Assembly (NCBI RefSeq): GCF_028649455.1
Contig: NZ_JAQSIO010000012.1
Span: 1 to 64,000, forward strand
Source: Curvibacter microcysteis
GTDB lineage: Bacteria > Pseudomonadota > Gammaproteobacteria > Burkholderiales > Burkholderiaceae_C
DNA: 64,000 bases
Reading direction: 5' to 3'
Shown here: positions 47,017-55,028 of the stretch, in pieces
How positions within the stretch are numbered: position 1 is the first letter of the stretch
Layout: every line of letters starts with the position of its first letter
Notes under the pieces: generated by a model
Databases searched by the model: none
What the model saw: only the letters and a program-made list of their open reading frames with translations
Told to the model about the DNA's origin: nothing
Position numbers and translations under genes: made by a program

Positions 47017-47685
47017 TCAACGCGCCAGCAGCGCGCGCAGCTTGATGAAGGCCAGGCCGGCCATCACCGCGTCGTTGAGGGCGTCGTGCGCGTCGCGCAG
47101 CGGCAGGTCCAGGTCGGCCATCAAGGTGGCAAAGCGCAGGTCGATGTCGGCGTTGTCGTGCTGCTGGTAAGGCATCAGCTGGCGGAATTTGTGGTCGTAG
47201 TACAGCGCCGAGACCTCGATCTGGGGCTGTGGCAAGCCCTGCCCCAGCAGCGGCCGCACCAGGCGGTTGAGCATGGCGACATCGAACTCCAGGTAATAGC
47301 CCACCAGAGGCCGGCTGCCAATGAAGTGCAGCAGGCGGCGCACGGCGTCTTCAGGGCTCAGGCCCGCGGCCACATCGCGCTCGCGCAGGCGGTGGATGCG
47401 CACGCTCTCGGCCGACACACCACGCTGGGGGCGCACCAGCAGCTCCAGCCGCTCACTGGTCATCAAGCGGTTGCCGACGATGCGCACCGCGCCAATGGAC
47501 ACGATCTCGTCCTGGCGCACGTTCAGCCCGGTGGTCTCGCAGTCCAGCGACACCCATTCGTTGGGCGGGGGTGGCTCGAACAAGCCGGCGAAGGCCGGGT
47601 CCTTCAAACGGGACAAGCCCCATTGGCGCCGCAGTGTCTGGCGCAGGCGCTGGCCCAGCGAGGCCTGAAGCAGCGGCGTGCTCAT
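47017..47685 (-). CDS. 3'-5' exonuclease, DnaQ/epsilon-like (DEDDh)
   Basis: A 222-residue exonuclease. ExoI motif is SLDCETTGLN (Asp and Glu), ExoII lies in LVGYYLEFDVAMLNR (Asp), and ExoIII is HDALNDAVMAGLAF (His and Asp), completing the DEDDh active site. It is shorter than the replicative epsilon subunit and lacks its polymerase-binding tail, so it is an accessory enzyme, perhaps acting on RNA or DNA ends. The start MSTPLLQ at 47685 overlaps the stop of the cNMP/CBS gene by three to four bases, so the two are coupled; this pair is seen next to actP in other Proteobacteria. Confidence 0.9.
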   Translation of the reverse strand: MSTPLLQASLGQRLRQTLRRQWGLSRLKDPAFAGLFEPPPPNEWVSLDCETTGLNVRQDEIVSIGAVRIVGNRLMTSERLELLVRPQRGVSAESVRIHRLRERDVAAGLSPEDAVRRLLHFIGSRPLVGYYLEFDVAMLNRLVRPLLGQGLPQPQIEVSALYYDHKFRQLMPYQQHDNADIDLRFATLMADLDLPLRDAHDALNDAVMAGLAFIKLRALLAR

Positions 47686-49508
47686 GCCAGAGCGTCCAGG
47701 TGAAAGCGGTGGCGCAGCTGGGCCTTGAAGCGCTTGACCACGCCCAGCGAGTCCTTGAGCAGGTCGCGCTCCAGCACGCTCAAAGCCGCCAGGTCGACGG
47801 CGCCGCTGATGGGCCGCTGCTTGTCCCACTCGGCCAGGCCCGCCTTGAGCTTGAGGCCCATGAAGACCTGCAGGCTGCTCAGCAGCTCGTCCCCCATCTC
47901 GGCACTGAGCGCCCCCTGGGCCACCAGGGCCTGCAAGCGGGCGCTGGTGCTGGTCTCGCGGAGGCGCCCGGCCAGGGCCAGGCTGCGCACACCGTGCACC
48001 AGCGGGAAGATGCCTTCTTTCTTGAGGTTGAGCTGGCGCGCCTCATCGCCCAGCGAGAACAGGCGGCCGAGCCAGCTGTTGGACTCGCCAAACGCGTCCA
48101 GGGCCGAGGCAAAGCGACTCAAGGCGGCCTCGTTGTCCAGCGACAGCGCGTGCACGCTGTGCTGCACCTCCGCCAGCAGGCGGTCGTCGCCACAGACCGC
48201 GTGGGCGTCCATGAAGATGGCCAGGTGCATGAGCTTTTCGGCGTCCGGCACCATCAGCCAGTCGCGCACGCGGTGGCTGAACTCGGCCACCGTGCCGCGC
48301 CAGGCGGGGCGGCTCAGCATGATGCCGCCGGGGCATTCGGGGTAACCAAAGCGGCTCAGCACTTCGGAGAAGCGCTGACACAAGGCGTCCAGGTTGGCCG
48401 GCGCCAGGTAGCCATCGCGCAGCACCAGGGCGTTGTCCTGGTCGGTCTTGAGCAACTGCTCGCCACGCCCTTCGCTGCCCATCACAAACAGGCAGCTGTT
48501 GGCCACCAGATCGGGGGGCGCCAGCATGGACCAGGCGCGCTCAAACAAGCGCAGGTTGAGCTGCTGCACCAGCTTGGCGATCAAGGCCACGCGGGTGCCG
48601 CCGCGGTACAGCAGGCTGATCATGCGGTTGATCTGCGCCGCCGCCTGCTCCAGCCCGGCCAGGTCGCGGGCCTGCTCGATCTGCACCGTGATCAGGTGCG
48701 AGTGGTTGCCCAGGAAGCTGAACAAATCCAGCGCCTCCAGGATGCCCCGCACCTCGTCGCCGGCCATGACGACCACGCGGTGCACCCGGCTGCGCAGCAT
48801 CAAGGCCATGGCATCGCCCAGCAGGTCGTCCGGGCGCACCGTGACCAGGGAAAAGCTGGCCAGCTCGCCCACGGGCAAGCTGTCCAGCGGGCGGCCGTCG
48901 AGCACGGCGCGCTGCAGGCCGGTGGTGGTGAAGATGCCCAGGCGCGGGGGCTGCCGGGTGCTGTCGCGCACCAGCACGTTGGCGGTGCGCTCCGCCTGGA
49001 ACAGGCGCACCACCGAGAGCACATCCAGGCCGGCCTCGACCGTGGGGGCGGGCCGCACAAAGGCCTCCTCGACGCGGGCCAGGGTCAGTGAGTTGAGTTC
49101 ATGCCGACCCTGGCGCTGGGCCAGGGTGCTGAGCTTGTCGCCCAGGTCCGAAAACAACAAGGCGCCAAAAGCCGCGTTGGAGGCGATCAGCTCGTTGACG
49201 GCCTGGTGGGCCAGTTGGTAGGCCACCACCTCCTCGGCCGCGACAAAGCGGTGGCTGACCTTGCCGGCCACCAGGCCACGGCCGTCAAAGCAGTCGTCGG
49301 GCCCGCAGGTGGCCAGCACCTCGTCGCCCTCGAGCTGGCTGACGAAGCCCTTGATGATGACGAACAAGTGGCTGGGCGCGCTGCCCAGCTCCAGAATGGT
49401 CTCGCCCGCGCGGAAGTAGGCCACGTCCACATGCTGGCGCACCAGGCGCTGCTCGTCGGGGTCGAGGCAATCGAAGGGCGAGGCCGAAAAATTGAAGGCG
49501 TTGGGCAT
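47682..49508 (-). CDS. Cyclic-nucleotide-binding / CBS / DUF294 nucleotidyltransferase-like regulator
   Basis: A 608-residue cytoplasmic multidomain protein. An N-terminal cNMP-binding domain (about 15-130: RAGETILELGSAPSHLFVIIKG) is followed by two CBS motifs (about 150-275), a DUF294 nucleotidyltransferase-like domain with GSEGRGEQ and TDQDNAL (about 343-362) and a DUF294 C-terminal domain (about 470-600). The key G-S and D-x-D residues are kept, so nucleotidyl transfer to a protein or small molecule is possible, as in GlnD relatives. It is coupled to the exonuclease gene and lies near actP, suggesting sensing of nucleotide or energy state in acetate metabolism; this is inference from context. 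Confidence 0.9.
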   Translation of the reverse strand: MPNAFNFSASPFDCLDPDEQRLVRQHVDVAYFRAGETILELGSAPSHLFVIIKGFVSQLEGDEVLATCGPDDCFDGRGLVAGKVSHRFVAAEEVVAYQLAHQAVNELIASNAAFGALLFSDLGDKLSTLAQRQGRHELNSLTLARVEEAFVRPAPTVEAGLDVLSVVRLFQAERTANVLVRDSTRQPPRLGIFTTTGLQRAVLDGRPLDSLPVGELASFSLVTVRPDDLLGDAMALMLRSRVHRVVVMAGDEVRGILEALDLFSFLGNHSHLITVQIEQARDLAGLEQAAAQINRMISLLYRGGTRVALIAKLVQQLNLRLFERAWSMLAPPDLVANSCLFVMGSEGRGEQLLKTDQDNALVLRDGYLAPANLDALCQRFSEVLSRFGYPECPGGIMLSRPAWRGTVAEFSHRVRDWLMVPDAEKLMHLAIFMDAHAVCGDDRLLAEVQHSVHALSLDNEAALSRFASALDAFGESNSWLGRLFSLGDEARQLNLKKEGIFPLVHGVRSLALAGRLRETSTSARLQALVAQGALSAEMGDELLSSLQVFMGLKLKAGLAEWDKQRPISGAVDLAALSVLERDLLKDSLGVVKRFKAQLRHRFHLDALA

Positions 49509-49604
49509 GCAGGGCTCCTGGCAGCAAAGGCACCGAACCCGCCGCCCAGTCGCCCTCTTCCCACCATTCTGGCCCGGGGGCCACGCCCTGTCCTTGACGC
49601 AGAT

Positions 49605-50234
49605 TCAGGCTTTGAAGCCGTTGCGCACCTGGGCCGCGCCGGTGCAGGTGTCAAACCACGGATCGCCCAGCAAGTAGGCGCGCAGCATGGGCAAGGCGTC
49701 CAGCCCCCAGAACACCTGGCCGTCGACCCCCCAGGTGGGCACGCCAAACACGCCGCGCTGCTGGGCCTCGTCGGTGTTGGCGCGCAGCCAGGCCTTGACC
49801 TGGTCGGACTCGGGCTCGTGCTGCAGGCGCAGGCCTTCGCGCAGGGTCTGCAGGCGGGCCGGGTCCAGCGGGTCCAGGCCGCCTTGCCAGACATGGCGCA
49901 AGACCTCGCGCGCCACATGGCGGTTGATGCAGCCGTCGTGGCTGGTGGCCAAGGCCAGGCGCAACAGGGGCAAAGGCGCAAACGGGTGCTGGGCCGGCAT
50001 CTGCAGGCCCACCCCACTGCGGTGCCCCAGCCAGCTGACATGGCGGTAGGTCCAGTCGCGCTTGGGCTCGATGCCCGCCGGCCCCGGGTTGCCATGCTGT
50101 TTGAGCAAGGCGCCCAGCAAGACCGGCTTGAAGTGCAGGTGGTAGCTCAGGCCGTCCAAGGCCTGCGGCAGCTGCTCCAGCGCCAGCCAGGCATAGGGGG
50201 AGACAAAGTCGAGGTAGAAGTCGATGTGTTTCAT
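49605..50234 (-). CDS. DsbA-family oxidoreductase, 2-hydroxychromene-2-carboxylate isomerase-like
   Basis: A 209-residue thioredoxin-fold protein of the HCCA isomerase/kappa-class GST group. The N-terminus IDFYLDFVSPYAWLALEQLP carries the active-site serine in place of the DsbA CxxC, and VFGVPTWGVDGQVFWGLDAL is the cis-proline loop. Family members isomerise aromatic intermediates with glutathione (NahD in naphthalene breakdown), but no aromatic pathway is near, so the substrate is unknown. The start MKHIDFYL at 50234 is set by homology. It is the last gene of a minus-strand run with DUF1289 and YbaK genes. Confidence 0.88.
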   Translation of the reverse strand: MKHIDFYLDFVSPYAWLALEQLPQALDGLSYHLHFKPVLLGALLKQHGNPGPAGIEPKRDWTYRHVSWLGHRSGVGLQMPAQHPFAPLPLLRLALATSHDGCINRHVAREVLRHVWQGGLDPLDPARLQTLREGLRLQHEPESDQVKAWLRANTDEAQQRGVFGVPTWGVDGQVFWGLDALPMLRAYLLGDPWFDTCTGAAQVRNGFKA

Positions 50235-50260
50235 GCCGGGCTGGGGGTGGGGGTGAAAAA

Positions 50261-50500
50261 TCAGACCGAGTCGGGCTGGACCAGGCCGCTGCGCAACATC
50301 ACCTGCTGCCAGACGCCGCGCTTGTAGGCGTCGCTGGCGCCGCTCCAGGCGCGCAGCTCGTCCAGGGTGCGGAAGCAGCCTTCGCACACGCTGCGGTCGG
50401 GCGTCATGCGACAGACCGAAATGCAGGGCGAGGGCACGTTGTCGACGGCGGCCAGCGCCGCGCGCGCCTTCTCGGCCAGGGGGGCGAGTGAGCGGCTCAT
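50261..50500 (-). CDS. DUF1289 domain-containing protein
   Basis: A 79-residue protein with the DUF1289 pattern SPCISVCRMTPDRSVCEGCFRTLDELRAW: four cysteines spaced as a small metal- or Fe-S-binding motif, followed by the usual Trp-containing helix. Function unknown. Its ATG overlaps the 3' end of the YbaK gene by four bases, so it is translated as part of the same run. Confidence 0.88.
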   Translation of the reverse strand: MSRSLAPLAEKARAALAAVDNVPSPCISVCRMTPDRSVCEGCFRTLDELRAWSGASDAYKRGVWQQVMLRSGLVQPDSV

Positions 50501-51015
50501 GCGACCACGTCCTGCACCACGTCCTGCACCACGTCGGCCACCGGGGCGCCCTCGGTCAGGCCCGCCAGGTCCTGCGGGCGCAGGCGGAACACGCCATGCG
50601 GGTGGCCCGCCGCCGCCCAGACTTCTTCAAAGCGGAACAGCTCGCGGTCGATCAGGGTGACGGGCTTGTTCAGGTGGCCCACGGGCGACACACCGCCAAT
50701 GGCAAAGCCCGTGCTGGCGCGCACGAAGTCCGCGTCGGCGCGGCCGGTCTTGCCGACCAGGGCGTCGACTTTCTTCTCGTCCACGCGGCGGTCGCCCGAG
50801 GCAATCACCAGCACGGCCACGTTGTCGGCCTTGCGGCGGAAGATGATGCTCTTGGCGATCTGACCCACGGCCACGCCCAGGGTGTCGGCGGCCTGCTGCG
50901 CGGTGCGGCAGGACTCGCCCAGCATCTGCGGCGCATGGGGATGGCCCTTGTCTTGCAGCAGCGCGGCCACGCGCTGCACGCCATCGGGCAAAGGTTTCAG
51001 TTCGGCACCACACAT
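50497..51015 (-). CDS. YbaK/EbsC family aminoacyl-tRNA editing-type protein
   Basis: A 172-residue protein of the YbaK/ProX fold, whose members hydrolyse mischarged tRNA (Cys- or Ala-tRNA-Pro). Typical elements are AKSIIFRRKADNVAVLVIASGDRRVD with the central lysine and FAIGGVSPVGH. The start MCGAELK at 51015 is chosen; ATG codons at 51051 and 51069 are also in frame. The C-terminus is an imperfect repeat (VADVVQDVVQDVVA) encoded by a 12-base tandem repeat, so length variation between strains is possible. Placed after the liuE-type gene on the same strand. Confidence 0.88.
   Translation of the reverse strand: MCGAELKPLPDGVQRVAALLQDKGHPHAPQMLGESCRTAQQAADTLGVAVGQIAKSIIFRRKADNVAVLVIASGDRRVDEKKVDALVGKTGRADADFVRASTGFAIGGVSPVGHLNKPVTLIDRELFRFEEVWAAAGHPHGVFRLRPQDLAGLTEGAPVADVVQDVVQDVVA
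50505..50540. repeat. 12-base tandem repeat at the 3' end of the YbaK gene
   Basis: Two exact copies of CCACGTCCTGCA (50505-50516, 50517-50528) and a third with changes (CCACGTCGGCCA, 50529-50540) encode the repeated VVQD unit at the C-terminus. The unit length keeps the frame, so copy-number change would only alter the tail. Confidence 0.85.
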
Positions 51016-51091
51016 GATTGCGACATTCTCTCGGTTCAACACGGAGCGCATTGTGCCGTGTCGGGCCACCCACCGGGGCGCCAGGGCTTGA

Positions 51092-52000
51092 TCAACCCAG
51101 GCGCTTGTTGAGCAGCGCCGTGGCGGCGCGCGAGTTGGGTTGGCGCCCCAGGGCCTGGCTGATGTAGACGCCCGCGTCGATCAGGCGGTCCAGGTCGATG
51201 CCGGTTTCGATGCCCATGCCGTGCAGCAGGTAGACCACGTCCTCGGTGGCCACGTTGCCGGTGGCGCCCTTGGCGTAAGGGCAGCCGCCCAGGCCGGCGA
51301 CCGAGGTGTCGTACTGCCACACGCCCATCTCCAGCGTGGCCAGGGTGTTGGCCAGGGCCTGGCCATAGGTGTCATGGAAGTGGCCGGACACGTCGTCCAG
51401 GGCATAGACCTGCAAAGCCGCCTCCATGGCGCGCTGCACCTTGCGCGGCGTGCCCACGCCAATGGTGTCGGCCACGCCGATGTGCTGCACGCCGATGTCC
51501 TTCATGAGCCGCGCCACCATCGTCACGCGCTCGGGGGCGATCTCGCCCTCGTAAGGGCAGCCCACGGTGCAGGAGATGGCACCGCGCACCGCGATGCCGG
51601 CGGCCAACGCGGCGGACACCACAGGCGCAAAGCGCTCGATGCTCTCGGCGATCGAGCAGTTGATGTTCTTCTGGCTGAAGGCCTCGCTGGCCGCGCCGAA
51701 CACCACCACCTCGTCGGGCCGCGACAGCACCGCCGCCTCATAGCCCTTGAGGTTGGGCGTCAGCACCGCATAGCGCACGTCGTCGCGGCGCTGCAGGCCG
51801 GCCATGACCTCGGCGTTGTCGCCCATTTGGGGCACCCACTTGGGGCTGACAAAACTGGTCACCTCGATGTGCTTGAGGCCCGCGTCCTGCAGGCGGTGCA
51901 CCAGGCCGATCTTGAGCTCGGCGCTCAAGGCTTGCTTTTCGTTTTGCAGGCCGTCGCGCGGGCCCACATCAACCAATTTGACGCGGCTGGGGAGTGTCAT
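51092..52000 (-). CDS. liuE: Hydroxymethylglutaryl-CoA lyase
   Basis: The enzyme cleaves HMG-CoA into acetoacetate and acetyl-CoA, the last step of leucine breakdown. The 302-residue TIM-barrel protein has the catalytic start VDVGPRDGLQNEK, the metal-binding HFHDTYGQALAN and the loop GLGGCPYAKGATGNVATED with the active-site cysteine. It lies 36 bases after the hydroxyacid dehydrogenase gene in the liu cluster. The name mvaB is also used. Confidence 0.95.
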   Translation of the reverse strand: MTLPSRVKLVDVGPRDGLQNEKQALSAELKIGLVHRLQDAGLKHIEVTSFVSPKWVPQMGDNAEVMAGLQRRDDVRYAVLTPNLKGYEAAVLSRPDEVVVFGAASEAFSQKNINCSIAESIERFAPVVSAALAAGIAVRGAISCTVGCPYEGEIAPERVTMVARLMKDIGVQHIGVADTIGVGTPRKVQRAMEAALQVYALDDVSGHFHDTYGQALANTLATLEMGVWQYDTSVAGLGGCPYAKGATGNVATEDVVYLLHGMGIETGIDLDRLIDAGVYISQALGRQPNSRAATALLNKRLG

Positions 52001-52036
52001 GGGGTGGGGTCTTCCAAAGGCAAAAATGCGCGTGAC

Positions 52037-52966
52037 TCAGTAGCCGCGCGTGGGGTCCACCACCCCGGCGATGGGCTCGCCGCGCTGCAAGGCGTGCATC
52101 TTGCCCACGATCTGGGCGATGCTCTCCTCGCGCAGGGTGCGCGCCGAGGTGTGGGGGGTGACGGTGATCTTCGGGTGCTGCCAGAAGGGGTGGCCGGCAG
52201 GCAGCGGCTCGGTGCGGAACACATCGAGCGTGGCGCCCGACAGCTGGCCACTGTCCAGCAGCGCCAGCAGGTCGGCCTCGACCAGGTGGGCGCCGCGCGC
52301 CACGTTGATCACATGGGCGCCCGGGGCCAGGCGCGACAGGTTCCGGTGGTTCAGGATGTTTTCGGTCTCGGGCGTCAGGGGCAGCAGGCAGATCAGCACC
52401 TGCAAGCCGTCCAGAAAGTCATGCAGGCCGGCGCCGTCCATGGCGCCCGAATAACAGGCCACGCCCTCGATCTGCTTGGGGCTGCGGCTGAAGCCGCGCA
52501 CCGGGAACTCGAACACCTGCAAGGCGCGCGCCACGCGCTCACCCAACACCCCCAGGCCCAGCACGCCGACCTGGCAGGCCGCACGGCTGCGCGGCTTGCG
52601 GTAGGACCAGCGGCCCTGGGCCACGTCGGCCTGGTAGCCGTCCAGCTCGCGGAAGTGGCGGATCACGGCATGGGTCACGAACTCGGCCATCTGCACCGAC
52701 ATGCCCGCGTCGTCCAGGCGCACCACCAGGGTGCCGGGCGCGATGCGTTTTTGCAGCAGGGCATCGACGCCGGCGCCGATGTTGAACAAGGCCTGGAGGC
52801 CGGCCTGCTCGTCGAGGAACTGTTGCGGCGGCGCCCAGACCACGGCGTAATCGGCCGGCGGCGCGCCGGGCTGCCAGACGCTGAGGGTGGCTTCAGGCCA
52901 GGCGGCTTGCAGGCCCGCCAGCCAGGGTTCGGGCTTGGTGTCGGTGAGGCAGAGGGTGATGTGCAT
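52037..52966 (-). CDS. D-2-hydroxyacid dehydrogenase, glyoxylate/hydroxypyruvate reductase A-like
   Basis: A 309-residue NAD(P)-dependent dehydrogenase. The Rossmann motif is VGVLGLGVLGERVA, the substrate Arg lies in INVARGAHLV, and the general-acid His in VTPHTSARTL; the length matches GhrA of E. coli (312). It should reduce glyoxylate, hydroxypyruvate or a related 2-keto acid. The start MHITLCLTD at 52966 is taken; MADSSPMHIT at 52984 is possible, and a much longer upstream frame overlapping the carboxylase gene is rejected. Located between the carboxylase and lyase genes of the liu cluster; a role in leucine breakdown is not required by the known pathway. Confidence 0.9.
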   Translation of the reverse strand: MHITLCLTDTKPEPWLAGLQAAWPEATLSVWQPGAPPADYAVVWAPPQQFLDEQAGLQALFNIGAGVDALLQKRIAPGTLVVRLDDAGMSVQMAEFVTHAVIRHFRELDGYQADVAQGRWSYRKPRSRAACQVGVLGLGVLGERVARALQVFEFPVRGFSRSPKQIEGVACYSGAMDGAGLHDFLDGLQVLICLLPLTPETENILNHRNLSRLAPGAHVINVARGAHLVEADLLALLDSGQLSGATLDVFRTEPLPAGHPFWQHPKITVTPHTSARTLREESIAQIVGKMHALQRGEPIAGVVDPTRGY

Positions 52967-53013
52967 GGGGCTGGAGTCTGCCATCAAGACCGGTGCGGCG
53001 CTGTCACGCCGGC

Positions 53014-55011
53014 TCAGGCTGCGGCCACCAGGCGCAGCAGCTCGGCGCCGTCGCTCACCTGGTCGCCGGGGGCGTACAGCAGCTCTTGCACCACCCCATC
53101 GGTGGGCGCGGCGATGGTGTGCTCCATCTTCATGGCTTCCATCACCGCGAGGGCCTGGCCCTTGCTGACCTGGTCGCCCGCCTTGACCGCGAACGAGACC
53201 ACCTTGCCCGGCATGGGCGCGGTCAGGCGCCCGCCTTCGGACTGGCTCTCGCCCGCATGGGCCAGCAGGTCGACCACGGTGATGCGGGTTGCCCCTGCGG
53301 CGGCGAACACATGGGCCACATCGCCCAGCAGGTCCACTTGCACGGCCAGGCGCTGACCCGCGAAGTCGATCTCCAGGCCTTGCGGCAGCGCGCGCCATTG
53401 CAGCGGGCCCGTGTGCTCGCCCACGCTGAGTTGCAGGCGGCCGTCATGGCGGTAGAGCAGGCGTGCCTCTTGCGGCTGGTCCTGAAAGACCAGGCCAAAG
53501 CGGCGCACGGTCTCGCCATGCGAGGCCCAGCCATCACGCCGGCTGAAGGGGTCGGCGCCGGCCTGGGCCTGCTCTTGCGCCAGGGTGTGGGCCACCACGG
53601 CGGCACTGGCCACGGCCAGGCCCAGGCGCTCCTGGTGGAACAGCACGGCCTGCTCACGCGGGATCAGCGCGGTGTCCAGCCGGGCCTGGGCAAAGGAGTC
53701 GCTGTGCAGCACATGGCGCAGGAACTGCACATTGGTGGCCAGGCCCACGATGTGGGTCTGGGCCAGGGCGCGGTCCAGGCGGGCCAGGGCTTCTTCGCGG
53801 GTGGCGCCGTGCACGATCAGCTTGGCCACCATGGAGTCGTAATAGGGACTGATGGCGTCGCCCTCGCGCACGCCATCGTCAATGCGCACCACGCCGCGCT
53901 CAAAGCTGGTGCAGGCAGGCTTGCGGTACACATTCAGGCGGCCAGTGGCGGGCAGGAACTGGTTGTCGGGGTTCTCGGCGCAGATGCGGGCTTCGATGGC
54001 ATGGCCTTGCAGGCGCAGCTCGGACTGCTGCAGCGGCAGCGGCTCGCCGGAGGCCACCCGCAGCTGCCACTCGACCAGGTCCAGGCCGGTGATGGCTTCG
54101 GTGACCGGGTGCTCCACCTGCAGCCGGGTGTTCATCTCCATGAAGAAGAAGTTCATGCTGCCGTCGGCGCGTTGTTCAACGATGAACTCCACCGTGCCTG
54201 CGCCCACGTAGTTCACGGCGCGCGCCGCAGCCACGGCGGCCTGGCCCATCTGTTCGCGCAGGGCCGGGCTCAGGCCGGGCGCCGGGGCTTCTTCGAGCAC
54301 CTTCTGGTGGCGGCGCTGCACCGAGCAGTCGCGCTCGAACAGGTAGACGTACTGGCCGTGCTGGTCGCCAAAGACCTGGATCTCGATGTGGCGCGGGCGT
54401 TGCACGTACTTCTCGATCAGCACCGCGTCGTCGCCAAAGCTGTTGCGCGCCTCGCGCTGGCAGGAGGCCAGGGCCTCGGCAAAGTCCGCCGCCTGCTCCA
54501 CCGCGCGCATGCCCTTGCCACCGCCGCCGGCGCTGGCCTTGATCAGCACCGGGTAGCCGATGCGATCGGCCTCGCGCTGCAGCAGGGCCGGGTCCTGGTC
54601 GCGCCCGTGGTAGCCGGGCACCAGGGGCACGCCAGCTTTCTCCATCAGTTGCTTGGACTCGGCCTTCAGGCCCATGGCCTGGATGGCGGAGGCCGGCGGG
54701 CCGATGAAGACCAGGCCAGCCGCGGTGCAGGCCTCGGCAAATTCCTCGTTCTCGCTCAGGAAGCCATAGCCCGGGTGCACCGCTTCAGCGCCCGTGGCCT
54801 GGGCTGCGGCGATGATGCGTTGCCACTGCAGGTAGCTCTCCTTGGGGGCGCTGCCGCCCACATGCACGGCCTCGTCACAGGCCGCGACGTGCTTGGCCTG
54901 GGCGTCGGCGTCGGAGTAGACCGCCACGGTCTGGATGCCCATGCGGCGGGCGGTGGCTGCGACGCGGCAGGCGATTTCGCCCCGGTTGGCGATCAGGATC
55001 TTCTTGAACAT
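53014..55011 (-). CDS. liuD: Methylcrotonyl-CoA carboxylase, biotin-containing alpha subunit
   Basis: A 665-residue biotin carboxylase/carrier protein. The N-terminal carboxylase domain (1 to about 450) begins KKILIANRGEIACRV and has the ATP-grasp motif GGGGKGMR; the C-terminal biotinyl domain carries EAMKMEH with the biotinylated Lys near 628. With LiuB it carboxylates 3-methylcrotonyl-CoA to 3-methylglutaconyl-CoA. The family of acetyl/propionyl/geranyl-CoA carboxylases looks alike; the liuB and liuC neighbours decide for the leucine pathway. The start MFKKILIANRG at 55011 is set by homology. Confidence 0.93.
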   Translation of the reverse strand: MFKKILIANRGEIACRVAATARRMGIQTVAVYSDADAQAKHVAACDEAVHVGGSAPKESYLQWQRIIAAAQATGAEAVHPGYGFLSENEEFAEACTAAGLVFIGPPASAIQAMGLKAESKQLMEKAGVPLVPGYHGRDQDPALLQREADRIGYPVLIKASAGGGGKGMRAVEQAADFAEALASCQREARNSFGDDAVLIEKYVQRPRHIEIQVFGDQHGQYVYLFERDCSVQRRHQKVLEEAPAPGLSPALREQMGQAAVAAARAVNYVGAGTVEFIVEQRADGSMNFFFMEMNTRLQVEHPVTEAITGLDLVEWQLRVASGEPLPLQQSELRLQGHAIEARICAENPDNQFLPATGRLNVYRKPACTSFERGVVRIDDGVREGDAISPYYDSMVAKLIVHGATREEALARLDRALAQTHIVGLATNVQFLRHVLHSDSFAQARLDTALIPREQAVLFHQERLGLAVASAAVVAHTLAQEQAQAGADPFSRRDGWASHGETVRRFGLVFQDQPQEARLLYRHDGRLQLSVGEHTGPLQWRALPQGLEIDFAGQRLAVQVDLLGDVAHVFAAAGATRITVVDLLAHAGESQSEGGRLTAPMPGKVVSFAVKAGDQVSKGQALAVMEAMKMEHTIAAPTDGVVQELLYAPGDQVSDGAELLRLVAAA

Positions 55012-55028
55012 AGGGTTGACTCCAAAAC

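Noticed and set aside
52967-53398. N-terminal extension of the hydroxyacid dehydrogenase frame
   Set aside because: Arg/Gly-rich shadow of the 3' end of liuD; the Rossmann enzyme has normal length from 52966.
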